From Prevotellaceae bacterium (GTDB lineage Bacteria > Bacteroidota > Bacteroidia > Bacteroidales > UBA932): DNA of 60,412 nt. Where the stretch lies: contig JAISFN010000078.1 in the NCBI GenBank assembly GCA_031263585.1, positions 1-60,412 of the forward strand, written 5' to 3'. The position numbers and the translations under genes were made by a program. Below are positions 26,669 through 35,078 of the stretch, in pieces (positions within the stretch are counted from its first letter, which is position 1; each line of letters opens with the position of its first letter). Under the pieces are notes generated by a model. The model was not told the origin of the DNA, did not search any database, and saw only the letters and a list, made by a program, of their open reading frames with translations.

Positions 26669-27133
26669 TTATTTACTTAAGTTTTGCACAATTGTAGCAT
26701 TACCCTGATTCTTAATTGCTCCCATTGGGAAAGGCATCGTCCACATATGTGATGTCGGCGACAGCGAAATCGTTTGCCCATCTACTACCTTGCTCAGTAT
26801 ACGGGCATGTTTAGCATCAATATTATATCGGCAAGTAGAGGCATTATTTTCCTGATAAGTTTCGGCATAGAAATTTACCAGATAAAAATAATTTATGGCA
26901 CGTAACACTCTAGCATAAGCAATAACTTCATCACGCTCAGCATCTGTACTTTCCGTCGCAGTTGGGACATGCTCTATAATTAGATTGCATGTAGAGATAG
27001 AAGCATAGCTGGCGTAATACATTGTCTCATCCGAATTATTCAGTTCTATGCGGGTTGCATTTTCATCCCGCATATAGTTCGCTTTGGTTAAAGGATAGTA
27101 ATTCAAATTAGCTATTTGTCCGATGTCTGTCAT
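26669..27133 (-). pseudogene. RagB/SusD-family outer-membrane lipoprotein, internally deleted remnant
   Basis: The 154-codon frame joins two ends of a SusD protein. The first ~100 residues (SYASISTCNLIIEHV, AERDEVIAYARVLRAINYFYLVNFYAETYQ) match the TPR-like region of SusD ('CN.ii..l', 'gEa..lRAy.yf.Lv..yg'). The last ~30 (SHMWTMPFPMGAIKNQGNAT) match the conserved SusD C-terminus ('lwPiP..ei..n..l.qN'). SusD proteins are usually 450-600 residues, so some 300 or more residues, the signal peptide and lipobox are missing. No SusC partner is present upstream, where lpxA follows after 44 bp. Confidence 0.8.
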
Positions 27134-27177
27134 TTAGTAGATTTATTGCATTGAATTTCAATTACTAAAGCCAGATA

Positions 27178-27969
27178 TCAATATTCATCGTTAAAATTGA
27201 CGCTTTTAATGATGCCGCGTTTCGAATTGCAAATGAAATTCAGAATGTTATCACGCTCTACCGAAGACTTAAACTCCTCTTCGATTTTTTTACAGGCATC
27301 GGTTGTATTTAACGTGCCTTGATATATAATACGATAGATATTGTGAATTTCTTCAATTTGTTCGGGAGTAAACCCTCTGCGACGCAATCCTACACGATTT
27401 ATACCGCCGAAAGATAGCGGAAAATGTCCGGCAATAATGTAAGGTGGAATATCTTTGCCTACCAATGAACCACCCATAGTCATAACATGCGCTCCAATAT
27501 GCGAAAATTGGTGGGTCCCTGTTTTACCCCCAAGTATTGCCCACTCGTCGATATCCGTTTCTCCGGCAAGCCCAGTAAAACTGGCTAAAATTACATTATT
27601 TTCCAACCGGCAATCGTGCGCTACATGCGAGTACGACATAATCAGGCAATTATCACCTATAATTGTTTTCATTTTACCGCTTGCTGCAGTACCCCTGTTA
27701 ATAGTAACACATTCGCGGATAATGGTATTGTTGCCAATAATAGCCCATGAATCTTCACCCTGGAATTTTAAGTCCTGTGGAATTGCCCCGATAACGGCTC
27801 CCGGAAAAACTTTACAGTTCTTCCCTATTTTAACATTGTCCATAATGGTAACATTAGGACCAATCCATGTATTTTCGCCGATTTCTACATTTTTAGCAAT
27901 TGTAGTGAACGGCTCTACTATAACATTCAAGCCTATTTTGGCTTCATGATGGATACGAGTGAATTCCAT
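27178..27969 (-). CDS. lpxA: Acyl-ACP--UDP-N-acetylglucosamine O-acyltransferase
   Basis: A 263-residue left-handed beta-helix acyltransferase that begins lipid A synthesis in the cytosol by adding a 3-hydroxyacyl chain to UDP-GlcNAc. Hexapeptide repeats are evident (IGENTWIGPNVTIMDNVKIG, LENNVILASFTGLAGETDI). The catalytic His lies in SYSHVAHDC, and the C-terminal helical part with GGINRVGLRRRGFTPEQIEEIH is the LpxA signature. It begins 1 bp after the stop of lpxC-fabZ on the same strand, so the two are translationally linked in a lipid A operon. Confidence 0.96.
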   Translation of the reverse strand: MEFTRIHHEAKIGLNVIVEPFTTIAKNVEIGENTWIGPNVTIMDNVKIGKNCKVFPGAVIGAIPQDLKFQGEDSWAIIGNNTIIRECVTINRGTAASGKMKTIIGDNCLIMSYSHVAHDCRLENNVILASFTGLAGETDIDEWAILGGKTGTHQFSHIGAHVMTMGGSLVGKDIPPYIIAGHFPLSFGGINRVGLRRRGFTPEQIEEIHNIYRIIYQGTLNTTDACKKIEEEFKSSVERDNILNFICNSKRGIIKSVNFNDEY

Positions 27970-27970
27970 A

Positions 27971-29362
27971 TTATCTGTTTTTAATAACTTGGGCGGTTAA
28001 TTCTCCTTCGGTTACTATGGTATCGCCAACAAATGCCTGCCCGTACATTACTACAATTCCTCTTCTAATAGGCTCGGTTAAAGTAAGTTTGAAAATAAGA
28101 GTGTCTCCCGGGACAACTTTCTTCCTCCACTTTACCTTATCGATTTTAAGGAAGTAAGTTGAATAATTTTCAGGATCGTCAACAGTACCCAGTACTAAAA
28201 TGCCGCCAACCTGAGCCATAGCCTCAACAATCAGCACCCCTGGCATAACAGGTTCGTCGGGAAAATGTCCTACAAAAAACGGTTCGTTCATCGTAACATT
28301 TTTTACCCCGACAACAGTATCTTTACTGCTGCTTATTATTTTGTCAACCAGTAAAAAAGGAGGTCTATGAGGCAACAAGCTTCTGATATCGTTTATATCA
28401 TATAACGGCTCGATATTCGGATTGTACACCGGAACAACAGGCTTCTGCGACTCCCGCTTAGCTATTTTACGAACGGTTTTTGCCGTTGTAGTATTGATTT
28501 GGTGTCCGGGTTTAAATGCTATCACCTTACCTTTAATACGATACCCGATTAAAGCCAAATCGCCGATAATATCAAGTAATTTATGGCGGGCGGGTTCGTT
28601 CGGGAAACGTAATTCAAGGTTATTTAAATAACCTTCGGGTATGCGTTCAATTTTCGACTTATTGAATATTTTAGCCAAGTGATCAAGTTCCTCCTGCGGA
28701 ACAGGCTTATCCACAATAACAATAGCGTTCTCAAAATCGCCGCCTTTTATAAGGTTATTTTTGTATAGAGTTTCTAATTCGTGAAAAAATACAAATGTAC
28801 GGCAAGGCGCTACTTCCTTTGCAAAGTCATCAATCGAGGTTAAACGTGCCGATTGGTTATGCAATACCTTCGACTCGAAGTCGATTGTTAGGTTTATGCT
28901 AAAGTGATCATCGGGCAACAAAATGATTTCTTTCCCGTTATCTCCTTTGAAAACCATTTTTTCTTTAACTTCAAAATACCATCTGTCGGCTTTTTGTTCA
29001 ACAATACCGACTTTGTTAATAGCTTCTACATATTTTCCGGCGCTACCATCGAGTATGGGAGCTTCAGGTGCATTAACAGTTATCAATGCATTATCGATAC
29101 TCATTCCCCATAGCGATGCCATTACGTGTTCTATGGTAGTAACTTTTACTCCATTTTGTTCCAACGTAGTACCGCGCGAAGTGGCCGTTACGTTATCAGC
29201 ATTGGCTTCAATAATAGGCTGGTTTTCAATATCTATACGTTGAAATTTTATACCGTGGTTTTCTTCGGCAGGTTTAATTGTCATTTCCACTTGCAAGCCT
29301 GTGTGCAAGCCTTTTCCTGAGAAGCTAATAGATTCTTTTAAAGTCTGTTGCTTTTTTTGCAT
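27971..29362 (-). CDS. lpxC/fabZ: Bifunctional UDP-3-O-acyl-GlcNAc deacetylase / 3-hydroxyacyl-ACP dehydratase
   Basis: A 463-residue fusion characteristic of Bacteroidota. Residues 1-300 are LpxC: KGLHTGLQVEMTIKPA, TTIEHVMASLWGM with a zinc-binding His, and ARHKLLDIIGDLALIG with the second zinc His and Asp. It is the committed zinc-dependent deacetylase of lipid A synthesis. Residues ~320-463 are FabZ: LPHRPPFLLVDKI, FFVGHFPDEPVMPGVLIVEAMAQVGG with the active-site His and Glu, and KWRKKVVPGDTL. FabZ dehydrates 3-hydroxyacyl-ACP for fatty-acid elongation, so the two halves compete for the same acyl pool. The ATG is preceded at 29388-29395 by a -7 element TATCTTTG on the minus strand. It is followed directly by lpxA. 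Confidence 0.97.
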   Translation of the reverse strand: MQKKQQTLKESISFSGKGLHTGLQVEMTIKPAEENHGIKFQRIDIENQPIIEANADNVTATSRGTTLEQNGVKVTTIEHVMASLWGMSIDNALITVNAPEAPILDGSAGKYVEAINKVGIVEQKADRWYFEVKEKMVFKGDNGKEIILLPDDHFSINLTIDFESKVLHNQSARLTSIDDFAKEVAPCRTFVFFHELETLYKNNLIKGGDFENAIVIVDKPVPQEELDHLAKIFNKSKIERIPEGYLNNLELRFPNEPARHKLLDIIGDLALIGYRIKGKVIAFKPGHQINTTTAKTVRKIAKRESQKPVVPVYNPNIEPLYDINDIRSLLPHRPPFLLVDKIISSSKDTVVGVKNVTMNEPFFVGHFPDEPVMPGVLIVEAMAQVGGILVLGTVDDPENYSTYFLKIDKVKWRKKVVPGDTLIFKLTLTEPIRRGIVVMYGQAFVGDTIVTEGELTAQVIKNR

Positions 29363-29387
29363 ATTTATTTCCAGAAAATTGAGACCG

Positions 29388-29395
29388 CAAAGATA
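29388..29395 (-). promoter_or_regulatory. -7 element TATCTTTG for lpxC/fabZ-lpxA
   Basis: Plus-strand CAAAGATA is TATCTTTG on the transcribed strand, an exact TAnnTTTG match 25 bp upstream of the ATG. The -33 region is weak. Confidence 0.55.
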
Positions 29396-29664
29396 TGAAA
29401 AATCTTTAATTATAGTAATAGTGAGCCGCTACTAAAGTATATCAAAACAAGCGCATAAAATTATATTTTTACACTGGATTGTTTTTTCATGCGCTTGCTC
29501 TAAAAGTATATTGTTCGAGCTATTACTATGATGTCGAAATCATTATTTTTAATTAGCCCGATTTCTTATTATGTTTTAATATATTGATAATTATAGGATT
29601 TATGCTGATAAAAATCATTATAAATTGTTATTGCTCAAATAGGAAATAAGTTGTTACTTTGCCT

Positions 29665-29757
29665 CAAATAAAAACGCATATTGCTTTGCAGCGTATTTCT
29701 TTTGCAATTGTTGTGACCCATTGCCCCGTAATATTAATTATATCGGGGCTTTTTTAT
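29665..29757 (+). ncRNA. Candidate small RNA (about 90 nt) with its own promoter and terminator
   Basis: In the 390-bp gap between lpxC/fabZ and pyrI, a -7-like TTACTTTG at 29654-29661 would start a transcript near 29668. It can form a hairpin from ACGC (29684) with GCGT (29701) and ends with an intrinsic terminator, GCCCCG (29723-29728) pairing with CGGGGC (29744-29749) followed by six T. No ORF of note lies inside, and both neighbouring genes run on the other strand, so the terminator has no plus-strand gene to serve. The transcript is inferred from sequence alone. Confidence 0.45.
29723..29755 (+). terminator. Intrinsic terminator of the candidate small RNA
   Basis: A stem of GCCCCG/CGGGGC with an AT-rich upper part, followed by TTTTTT on the plus strand. 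It also lies just past the pyrI stop on the minus strand, where it lacks a T-run. Confidence 0.65.
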
Positions 29758-30218
29758 TGCGCCGTACTTATTTCGAAATTCTTTTCCTCAGTAATTTTTT
29801 CACAATAATGGCAAAGCAGCATCACGTCGTCATTTTTAGAAATTACTTTAAATTTTGTAGGTATTTTTTCATGGTTGGTAATGCATTTAGGGTTCATGCA
29901 ACGAACAATACCCTCAATTTCATCAGGTACTTCGACCACTCGTTTTTCAACAACTTCATAATCTCTGATTGTGTTCAGTTTTGCACTGGGAGCTACCAAA
30001 GCAATGCGGTTTATATCATCATTTTCAAAATAACGGTTGGTTACTTTAATAATGGCCTTGTTGCCCAAATGTTTACTTTCGAGATTCATCCCAAAGGTAA
30101 TTTGGTTGTGGCAATGCTCAAGCCCTAATATGCTGATTACTTTAAACAAGGATTTAGAGGGTATGCGGTCGATTACTGTACCGTTTTTTATTGCGCTTAC
30201 TTTTAATTCTTTTTCCAT
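29754..30218 (-). CDS. pyrI: Aspartate carbamoyltransferase regulatory chain
   Basis: A 154-residue regulatory subunit that binds CTP/ATP and bridges catalytic trimers of aspartate transcarbamoylase. It opens ELKVSAIKNGTVIDRIPSKSLFKVISILGL, the allosteric nucleotide-binding domain. The C-terminal zinc domain has four cysteines: CMNPKCITNHEKI and LLCHYCEKI (C-x4-C ... C-x2-C). It starts 9 bp after the pyrB stop codon, forming the usual pyrBI operon. Pyrimidine synthesis in this organism is therefore expected to be under CTP feedback at this step. Confidence 0.97.
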   Translation of the reverse strand: MEKELKVSAIKNGTVIDRIPSKSLFKVISILGLEHCHNQITFGMNLESKHLGNKAIIKVTNRYFENDDINRIALVAPSAKLNTIRDYEVVEKRVVEVPDEIEGIVRCMNPKCITNHEKIPTKFKVISKNDDVMLLCHYCEKITEEKNFEISTAQ

Positions 30219-30227
30219 GGTAAATAA

Positions 30228-31142
30228 TTATTTAATGCCAAGTATATAACAAATTACGGCCATACGCGTATAAACGCCGTTAAGCGCTTGGTCGAAATAA
30301 TAAGCTTTTGGATTGTTGTCGACATCTGTACTTATTTCACTGACACGAGGCAGGGGATGCAGTATTTTTACATTTGGTTTTGTATTGTTGAGCATTGTAT
30401 TGCGTAAAATGTAAACATTTTTCACCTTTTCGTATTCCATGGGTTCCGAGAAGCGTTCGCGCTGCACTCTTGTCATATAAATAATATCGACGCCTTTAAT
30501 ATTTTCAGCAAAGTCGGTATGTTCTTCAAAGTTCAGTCCCTTGTTTTTAAGGTACATGCAGTACTCATCGGGCATTTGCAATTCGGGCGGCGCTATAAAT
30601 TTAAAACTTGTATTGAAATGCGACATAGCCATAAGGAGCGAATGAACGGTACGCCCGTATTTTAAATCGCCCACCATGGCTATTTTTAAATTATTGAGGG
30701 TCCCTTGTGTCTTTTTTATCGAATATAAATCGAGCATGGTTTGTGTGGGGTGCTGGTTTGACCCGTCGCCTGCATTAATAACGGGTACTTTCGATACTTC
30801 GCTGGCATAACGCACACTACCTTCCAATGGATGCCGCATTACAATTAAATCGCAGTAATTGGCCAGCATCATGGTTGTATCTTTCAGCGTTTCACCTTTC
30901 GATACGCTTGTATTCGATGCCTCTGAAAATCCGATTACCCTTCCTTTTAGCCGGTTAACAGCAGTTTCAAAGCTCAGGCGCGTCCGGGTCGATGGCTCGA
31001 AGAATATAGAACCGACAACTTTACCTTCAAGCAAATTTTGATCGGGGTTTTCTTCAAATTTTGCTGTCAGTTCCAACACCTTCAATATTTCATCCTTTGT
31101 GAAATCATTGATGGATATAAGGCTTTTAGGTCTGTTTTTCAT
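30228..31142 (-). CDS. pyrB: Aspartate carbamoyltransferase catalytic chain
   Basis: A 304-residue enzyme that joins carbamoyl phosphate and aspartate to N-carbamoylaspartate in pyrimidine synthesis. The carbamoyl-phosphate site is [15 protein letters not shown], followed by [36 protein letters not shown] and [12 protein letters not shown], all complete. Typical length for the class that partners with a regulatory chain, which follows 9 bp downstream. Start ATG at 31142. Confidence 0.97.
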   Translation of the reverse strand: MKNRPKSLISINDFTKDEILKVLELTAKFEENPDQNLLEGKVVGSIFFEPSTRTRLSFETAVNRLKGRVIGFSEASNTSVSKGETLKDTTMMLANYCDLIVMRHPLEGSVRYASEVSKVPVINAGDGSNQHPTQTMLDLYSIKKTQGTLNNLKIAMVGDLKYGRTVHSLLMAMSHFNTSFKFIAPPELQMPDEYCMYLKNKGLNFEEHTDFAENIKGVDIIYMTRVQRERFSEPMEYEKVKNVYILRNTMLNNTKPNVKILHPLPRVSEISTDVDNNPKAYYFDQALNGVYTRMAVICYILGIK

Positions 31143-31250
31143 TTTATATATGATTTTTATGTATTCTTTAATTTTGATTCGACGCCTTTAAGAATTAAAG
31201 GCTTAAAATTAACGCTTTGCACTTCACCATTCATCATTAACTTTTACAAA

Positions 31251-31847
31251 CTATTTAATTTCAAGCGATTCTATTTTTCTTAATTTATCAGTCAGCATAT
31301 CGCTTTTGGTTTTTCGTATACTTAAAGTTATGCTGCACGACAGATCGAAATTCTGCTCAATAATATCGGGTTCTTCATCCTTAATCAATTTCATTACATC
31401 ATTCATTACCGCATAAGCAAAATGAATGGTAAACATGTTATTATCAGTTTTTTCAATTACTTCGGCAGTTGCCAAAGCATCGGCGGTTGCCGCGCGGTAG
31501 GCAAAAATTAAGCCCGGAATACCGAGCTTTATACCGCCAAAATAACGAATTACAAATACTACAACATTGGTCAAGTCCATTGATAACAGTTGCCTCAGAA
31601 TAGGTCTACCGGCGGAACTCGACGGTTCTCCATCATCATTTACCCGCCAAGCCGCACCATCGGGACCAAGGCGGTAAGCATAGCAGTGATGCCGTGCATC
31701 ATAATATTGTTTTTTCAGCTCGAGCAAAAGACTATGAACTCCGTCTTCGGAAACAACAGGATAGGCAAAGGCAAGGAATTTACTGCCTTTTTCTTTGTAC
31801 ACACCCTTGGCAGGTGCGGCAATGGTTTTATACGTATCGTCGGTCAT
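31251..31847 (-). CDS. YigZ/IMPACT family protein
   Basis: A 198-residue protein of the YigZ/UPF0029 family. The N-terminal domain contains KEKGSKFLAFAYPV, HHCYAYRLGPDGAAWRVNDDGEPSSSAGRPIL (family signature) and VVVFVIRYFGGIKLGIPGLIFAYRAA. A ferredoxin-fold C-terminal domain follows. The human IMPACT homologue modulates translation control; the bacterial role is unknown. Monocistronic, 108 bp upstream of pyrB on the same strand. Confidence 0.92.
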   Translation of the reverse strand: MTDDTYKTIAAPAKGVYKEKGSKFLAFAYPVVSEDGVHSLLLELKKQYYDARHHCYAYRLGPDGAAWRVNDDGEPSSSAGRPILRQLLSMDLTNVVVFVIRYFGGIKLGIPGLIFAYRAATADALATAEVIEKTDNNMFTIHFAYAVMNDVMKLIKDEEPDIIEQNFDLSCSITLSIRKTKSDMLTDKLRKIESLEIK

Positions 31848-31981
31848 TGACTATTAAAAGCATACAAAAATAATCAGAATAATTAAAATTAGCAAGACTT
31901 AAAATTTAAGATTTTATATTGTTGATTTTATATTTTCCAGAATACACTTATATTAAACATATTATATATGTTTAAATTTTA

Positions 31982-32330
31982 GAACTTGCTTAAATTTGTC
32001 TCAATAAAATTATATGGCAGCTGAGTAGTCTTTAGTTTTTTCTTTTTCTTTCTGTACTTTTACCTTTGGCGAGTTCGCATAGCTCGGTTGGCTTGACCCA
32101 AAAGTACCAAAAGCTAAAGACCGGCTTACGCTATTCGGCTTTTTAAAGCTCGGCTTTTTACTCCGTAGGGAACGCCGCCCTATCGAGCCCCGATTGAAAA
32201 AAGTCTCTTTTCCAAATTTTTTGTAAGCAAAAAAAGGAAGGGCATGGACTATGCAGGCGGGGCGCCCGCTGATGTTTCGCAGCCTGAACAACAGCGAAGT
32301 CCTCATAATTATAATTTTAAACAACTTTTA
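31982..32330. repeat. MITE-like dispersed element, longest copy
   Basis: The left end GAACTTGCTTAAATTTGTCT is a diverged form of the GAGCCTGTTTAAAT terminus, followed by CAATAAAATTATA as in other copies. The interior is homologous, in reverse orientation, to 51.20-51.47 kb. It includes 'GAGTTCGCATAGCTCGGTTG', the segment with AAAGTACCAAAAGCTAAAGA, and 'GGAACGCCGCCCTATCGAGC'. The right boundary is not precise. Internal open frames (e.g. 32010-32324 minus) are by-products and are not called. Confidence 0.7.
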
Positions 32331-32419
32331 AAATACAGTAATAAGTTCCTTCCACGCTACCGCACAATTGTATCGCATGGCAACAAAATATTAATAATCA
32401 ATTTACAATACGTAAAAGC

Positions 32420-33268
32420 TTATTCCTCTGAGCCGTTACCATATTTTATCCATTTAACAATATCGCCGTATTTGGGATTTCGGAACTTTATTTTAAAAAA
32501 ACCTTTGGCAATATCCATCAATTCAACTTTGTCTCCTTTAATTAAATACATGCTTGTTTTAGCCGATAACGAAGGCGAGTTATAAAGATATGTTCTTTTA
32601 CTTTGTATAACATAGCTTGCCAACTCTCCGGAACTTGACAATAGTTCCAGCTCCTTTAATGCCGATGCACTGCGGTTGTACCATACGGTTTCCCGTACAT
32701 TAACAAGCGTACCAATGGGGCCGTTGTCAATATTTTTATAAATACCATAGGCCAATTCAGTAATATAAGCTTTTGTGCCTACTTCATAATTACCGGTTAT
32801 AAAATATATTGTTGAATGTTTTTCAACGTCCGATTTTTTCAGCGTCTCAATCAGTTCTTTTTTATCATTATCAATACTAAGGTTAGTAAATGAATGTGAA
32901 GAGATAAAATTTTCGGTTTCCTTATCAAATAAATTTACATGATATAATTTATTCTCAGCATCTTCAACAATAGCAAAGTCCTTATAATTGTCGAAATTGT
33001 AATCGTCAACAATAATATGAACAGGGTGGCCTAAACGGTATTCATCAGGCAGTTTTAATGTTGCAGCGCTTTCTCTGTCGTTTATAAATACGTTGATTTC
33101 CCCTGTCGAATTATTAAACAAAACTTCGGCATTGTACTCCGGCGTAATTTGATAAACAGTTGAAACAAGTTTTCCTGTCGATGCGTTATCGTCTTTCCCT
33201 TTTTTTACTTCACTTTGATTACAAGCGATAATAGAAAATAATATTAATACTATTAAACTTTTATTCAT
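32420..33268 (-). CDS. Lipoprotein with C-terminal SH3-like domain, function unknown
   Basis: A 282-residue predicted lipoprotein: MNKSLIVLILFSIIACNQSE has a short lipobox ending in Cys. The middle contains PVHIIVDDYNFDNYKDFAIV, a D-x-N-x-D-like calcium or FG-GAP/XAC2610-type motif. Residues ~220-280 (VIQSKRTYLYNSPSLSAKTSMYLIKGDKVELMDIAKGFFKIKF..GDIVKWIK) follow the bacterial SH3 pattern 'a.L...Ps..s....yL.kGd.v.vl....gw..v.f....g...GWi'. It is probably anchored in the periplasm. No enzyme motif is visible. It lies next to hydrolase debris and a repeat element. Confidence 0.8.
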   Translation of the reverse strand: MNKSLIVLILFSIIACNQSEVKKGKDDNASTGKLVSTVYQITPEYNAEVLFNNSTGEINVFINDRESAATLKLPDEYRLGHPVHIIVDDYNFDNYKDFAIVEDAENKLYHVNLFDKETENFISSHSFTNLSIDNDKKELIETLKKSDVEKHSTIYFITGNYEVGTKAYITELAYGIYKNIDNGPIGTLVNVRETVWYNRSASALKELELLSSSGELASYVIQSKRTYLYNSPSLSAKTSMYLIKGDKVELMDIAKGFFKIKFRNPKYGDIVKWIKYGNGSEE

Positions 33269-33290
33269 AAGCGATACAATTTTAATTTAC

Positions 33291-33500
33291 TTTAGATTTT
33301 TATCTAAAAAATCAACAAGTTTTTTATTAAACAAATCAAAATCTTTTGTAAAACCATTATTCCTTTATGTTCCACCCCTTCAACTATCCATATTTTTTTT
33401 GAAGGTAATTTTTCAAGTATTTTTTTATGATTTATTTTAATGTATAAATATCTACTTGTAATTAATTTATTAAATGCCAGTAAAATTCTTATAGCCGTTA
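33291..33500 (-). pseudogene. C-terminal fragment of an alpha/beta hydrolase
   Basis: One frame reads LPSKKIWIVEGVEHKGIM and, after a shift near 33340, another reads DFDLFNKKLVDFLDKNLK and ends in TAA. The 'H' of EHKGI matches the catalytic His region of serine alpha/beta hydrolases ('giaHkg.....'), and the tail matches their last helix. The first ~200 residues with the nucleophile are missing, and a GAGCCTG element end (33502-33525) lies where the gene breaks off. It is truncated and frameshifted. Confidence 0.55.
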
Positions 33501-33501
33501 A

Positions 33502-33525
33502 GAGCCTGTTTAAATTTTGTTCAGC
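33502..33525. repeat. Terminal fragment of the MITE-like element
   Basis: GAGCCTGTTTAAATTTTGTT matches the element terminus exactly for 16 bases, then changes into the radical SAM gene's 3' end. Only this end is left, at the junction of the broken hydrolase and the radical SAM gene. Confidence 0.55.
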
Positions 33526-33526
33526 A

Positions 33527-34888
33527 TCAGATGCCATATGATAGCCTGCGCGCCAATTTGCCAATACAATTCATTAAACCTAACCGGCCTACAAAAGAAA
33601 CAAACCGCCCGCATTTCCGGTATCCTAAATTGAAAAGAAAATAAGATGCCAGAATACGCTTATTTTGCGGGCGCCGCCGCCATATATTACGTATGGAGTA
33701 AAAATTTTCATACATCTTTTTATATCCTCTCCGTAATTCATCAGGGCTAATACAGCTTGGGCGAAATACCACATGGGCAGTATTGTACTCTCTTAAATCG
33801 TGACAGATTATCCTATCCTGCTTCGTCAGTTTTTTATGTAAAACCGTCCCCGGATACGGAGTCAAAATATGTCCGGTCATGGTTTCTATGCGATTTTTAA
33901 CAAGCCAATCCAAAGTTTGTTTAAATGTTTCGGTTGTATCGCCGTCAAACCCGAAAACAAGGCTGGCATTTACCATAATTCCGTTATTGTGAAGCAGTTT
34001 TATCAATTTTTCGTATTCCGGAATCTTATTTTGCCGCTTGCCGACACTTTTTACCGCACTGTCATTAATCGATTCGAAACCGATAAACAAACTGCGGCAA
34101 CCGCTTTCGGCCATCCGGGTAATTAAATCGGGATGGTTAATAATGTTGGTTGAAACGGCGGCATGCCAAACCAGTTTCATGTCGATAATTTTATCTAACA
34201 AGCTTTTTGTCCATTCGATATTGCCGATAAAATTATCATCGATAAACATAATTTGATTCCGACCGATAGCTTTTATTTCGTCAATAATATCTTCTACAGG
34301 ACGGTTCCTGTACTTACGGCTCACATAATCGCAGCTGTTATAGCAAAATTCACATTTAAACGGACATCCCCTGCTGGTAACTATCACATTATAATAAAGG
34401 TATTTTTGTTTTTTTTCGATAAAACTCCAGTTGGCTACAGGTACCAAGGACAGGTCGGTAGGCTCCGGATTGGAGTATATCGTTTTCAATTGCCCCCGTA
34501 TGCAATCCTCAATAATTTGCTCCCATAAAGTTTCTGCTTCGCCTACGCATACCGCATCGCAAAAATCAATTATGTCCGTAGGGCAAGCGCTTGCATGAAT
34601 CCCCCCGAATACGACTTTTATTCCCCGCCGCCTGTATTTCCGCGCTATTTCAATAGCACGGTAAACGGTATCAACATTCACGGTAATACCTACTAAATCG
34701 GGCTTATCGTTTAAATTAAGGGCGGCTATGTTTTCATCTTCAATATAAACATGATGGCATTTTGGCGTCATTGAGGCTATTGTAACTAACGACAGAGGCG
34801 GCGACATTCTCCTTTTCATCTCCGAGTCCATCGGTCGCAAACTCATGCGGGGTGAAATTAGCTTGATGTTTAACTTTTTGTGCGTCAA
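33527..34888 (-). CDS. B12-binding-domain radical SAM protein
   Basis: A 453-residue radical SAM enzyme. The N-terminal ~140 residues resemble the cobalamin-binding fold (KPDLVGITVNVDTVYRAIEIARKYRRRGIKVVFGGIHAS). The SAM 4Fe-4S motif is CPFKCEFC in TSRGCPFKCEFCYNSCDYVS, followed by IMFIDDNFIGN and RSLFIGFESINDSAVKSVGK, typical of the class B methyltransferase-like/hopanoid-type subfamily. Many members methylate or rearrange lipids and natural products; the substrate here is unknown. The start is a TTG at 34888 because the first beta strand (NIKLISPR) precedes the first ATG (34846). The 3' end directly abuts an element fragment, so the extreme C-terminus may be altered. Confidence 0.88.
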   Translation of the reverse strand: MTHKKLNIKLISPRMSLRPMDSEMKRRMSPPLSLVTIASMTPKCHHVYIEDENIAALNLNDKPDLVGITVNVDTVYRAIEIARKYRRRGIKVVFGGIHASACPTDIIDFCDAVCVGEAETLWEQIIEDCIRGQLKTIYSNPEPTDLSLVPVANWSFIEKKQKYLYYNVIVTSRGCPFKCEFCYNSCDYVSRKYRNRPVEDIIDEIKAIGRNQIMFIDDNFIGNIEWTKSLLDKIIDMKLVWHAAVSTNIINHPDLITRMAESGCRSLFIGFESINDSAVKSVGKRQNKIPEYEKLIKLLHNNGIMVNASLVFGFDGDTTETFKQTLDWLVKNRIETMTGHILTPYPGTVLHKKLTKQDRIICHDLREYNTAHVVFRPSCISPDELRRGYKKMYENFYSIRNIWRRRPQNKRILASYFLFNLGYRKCGRFVSFVGRLGLMNCIGKLARRLSYGI

Positions 34889-35021
34889 ATTATTTACTTT
34901 ATATAGAATTAAGAATCAAGCGTCAAAATACTTCCGGAGATATAAAATCTTGACTCTTGATTCTCGACTTTTAATTCATTTTTCCCTATCCACAAAATTA
35001 GGACAATATCCTTTATTATCA

Positions 35022-35056
35022 AAAAATAAAAACGGGATTCGTACAAATCCCGTTTT
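35022..35056 (-). terminator. pckA rho-independent terminator
   Basis: AAAACGGGATT (35029-35039) pairs with AATCCCGTTTT (35046-35056). On the minus strand the stem is followed by TTTATTTTTT. It lies 23 bp past the pckA stop codon. Confidence 0.8.
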
Positions 35057-35078
35057 ATCATAATTAAAACTAAATTTC

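Noticed and set aside
27455-27949. 164-codon plus-strand ORF
   Set aside because: Antisense shadow of lpxA.
32010-32324. 104-codon minus-strand ORF
   Set aside because: It lies wholly inside the repeat element and its other copies are not open in the same frame.
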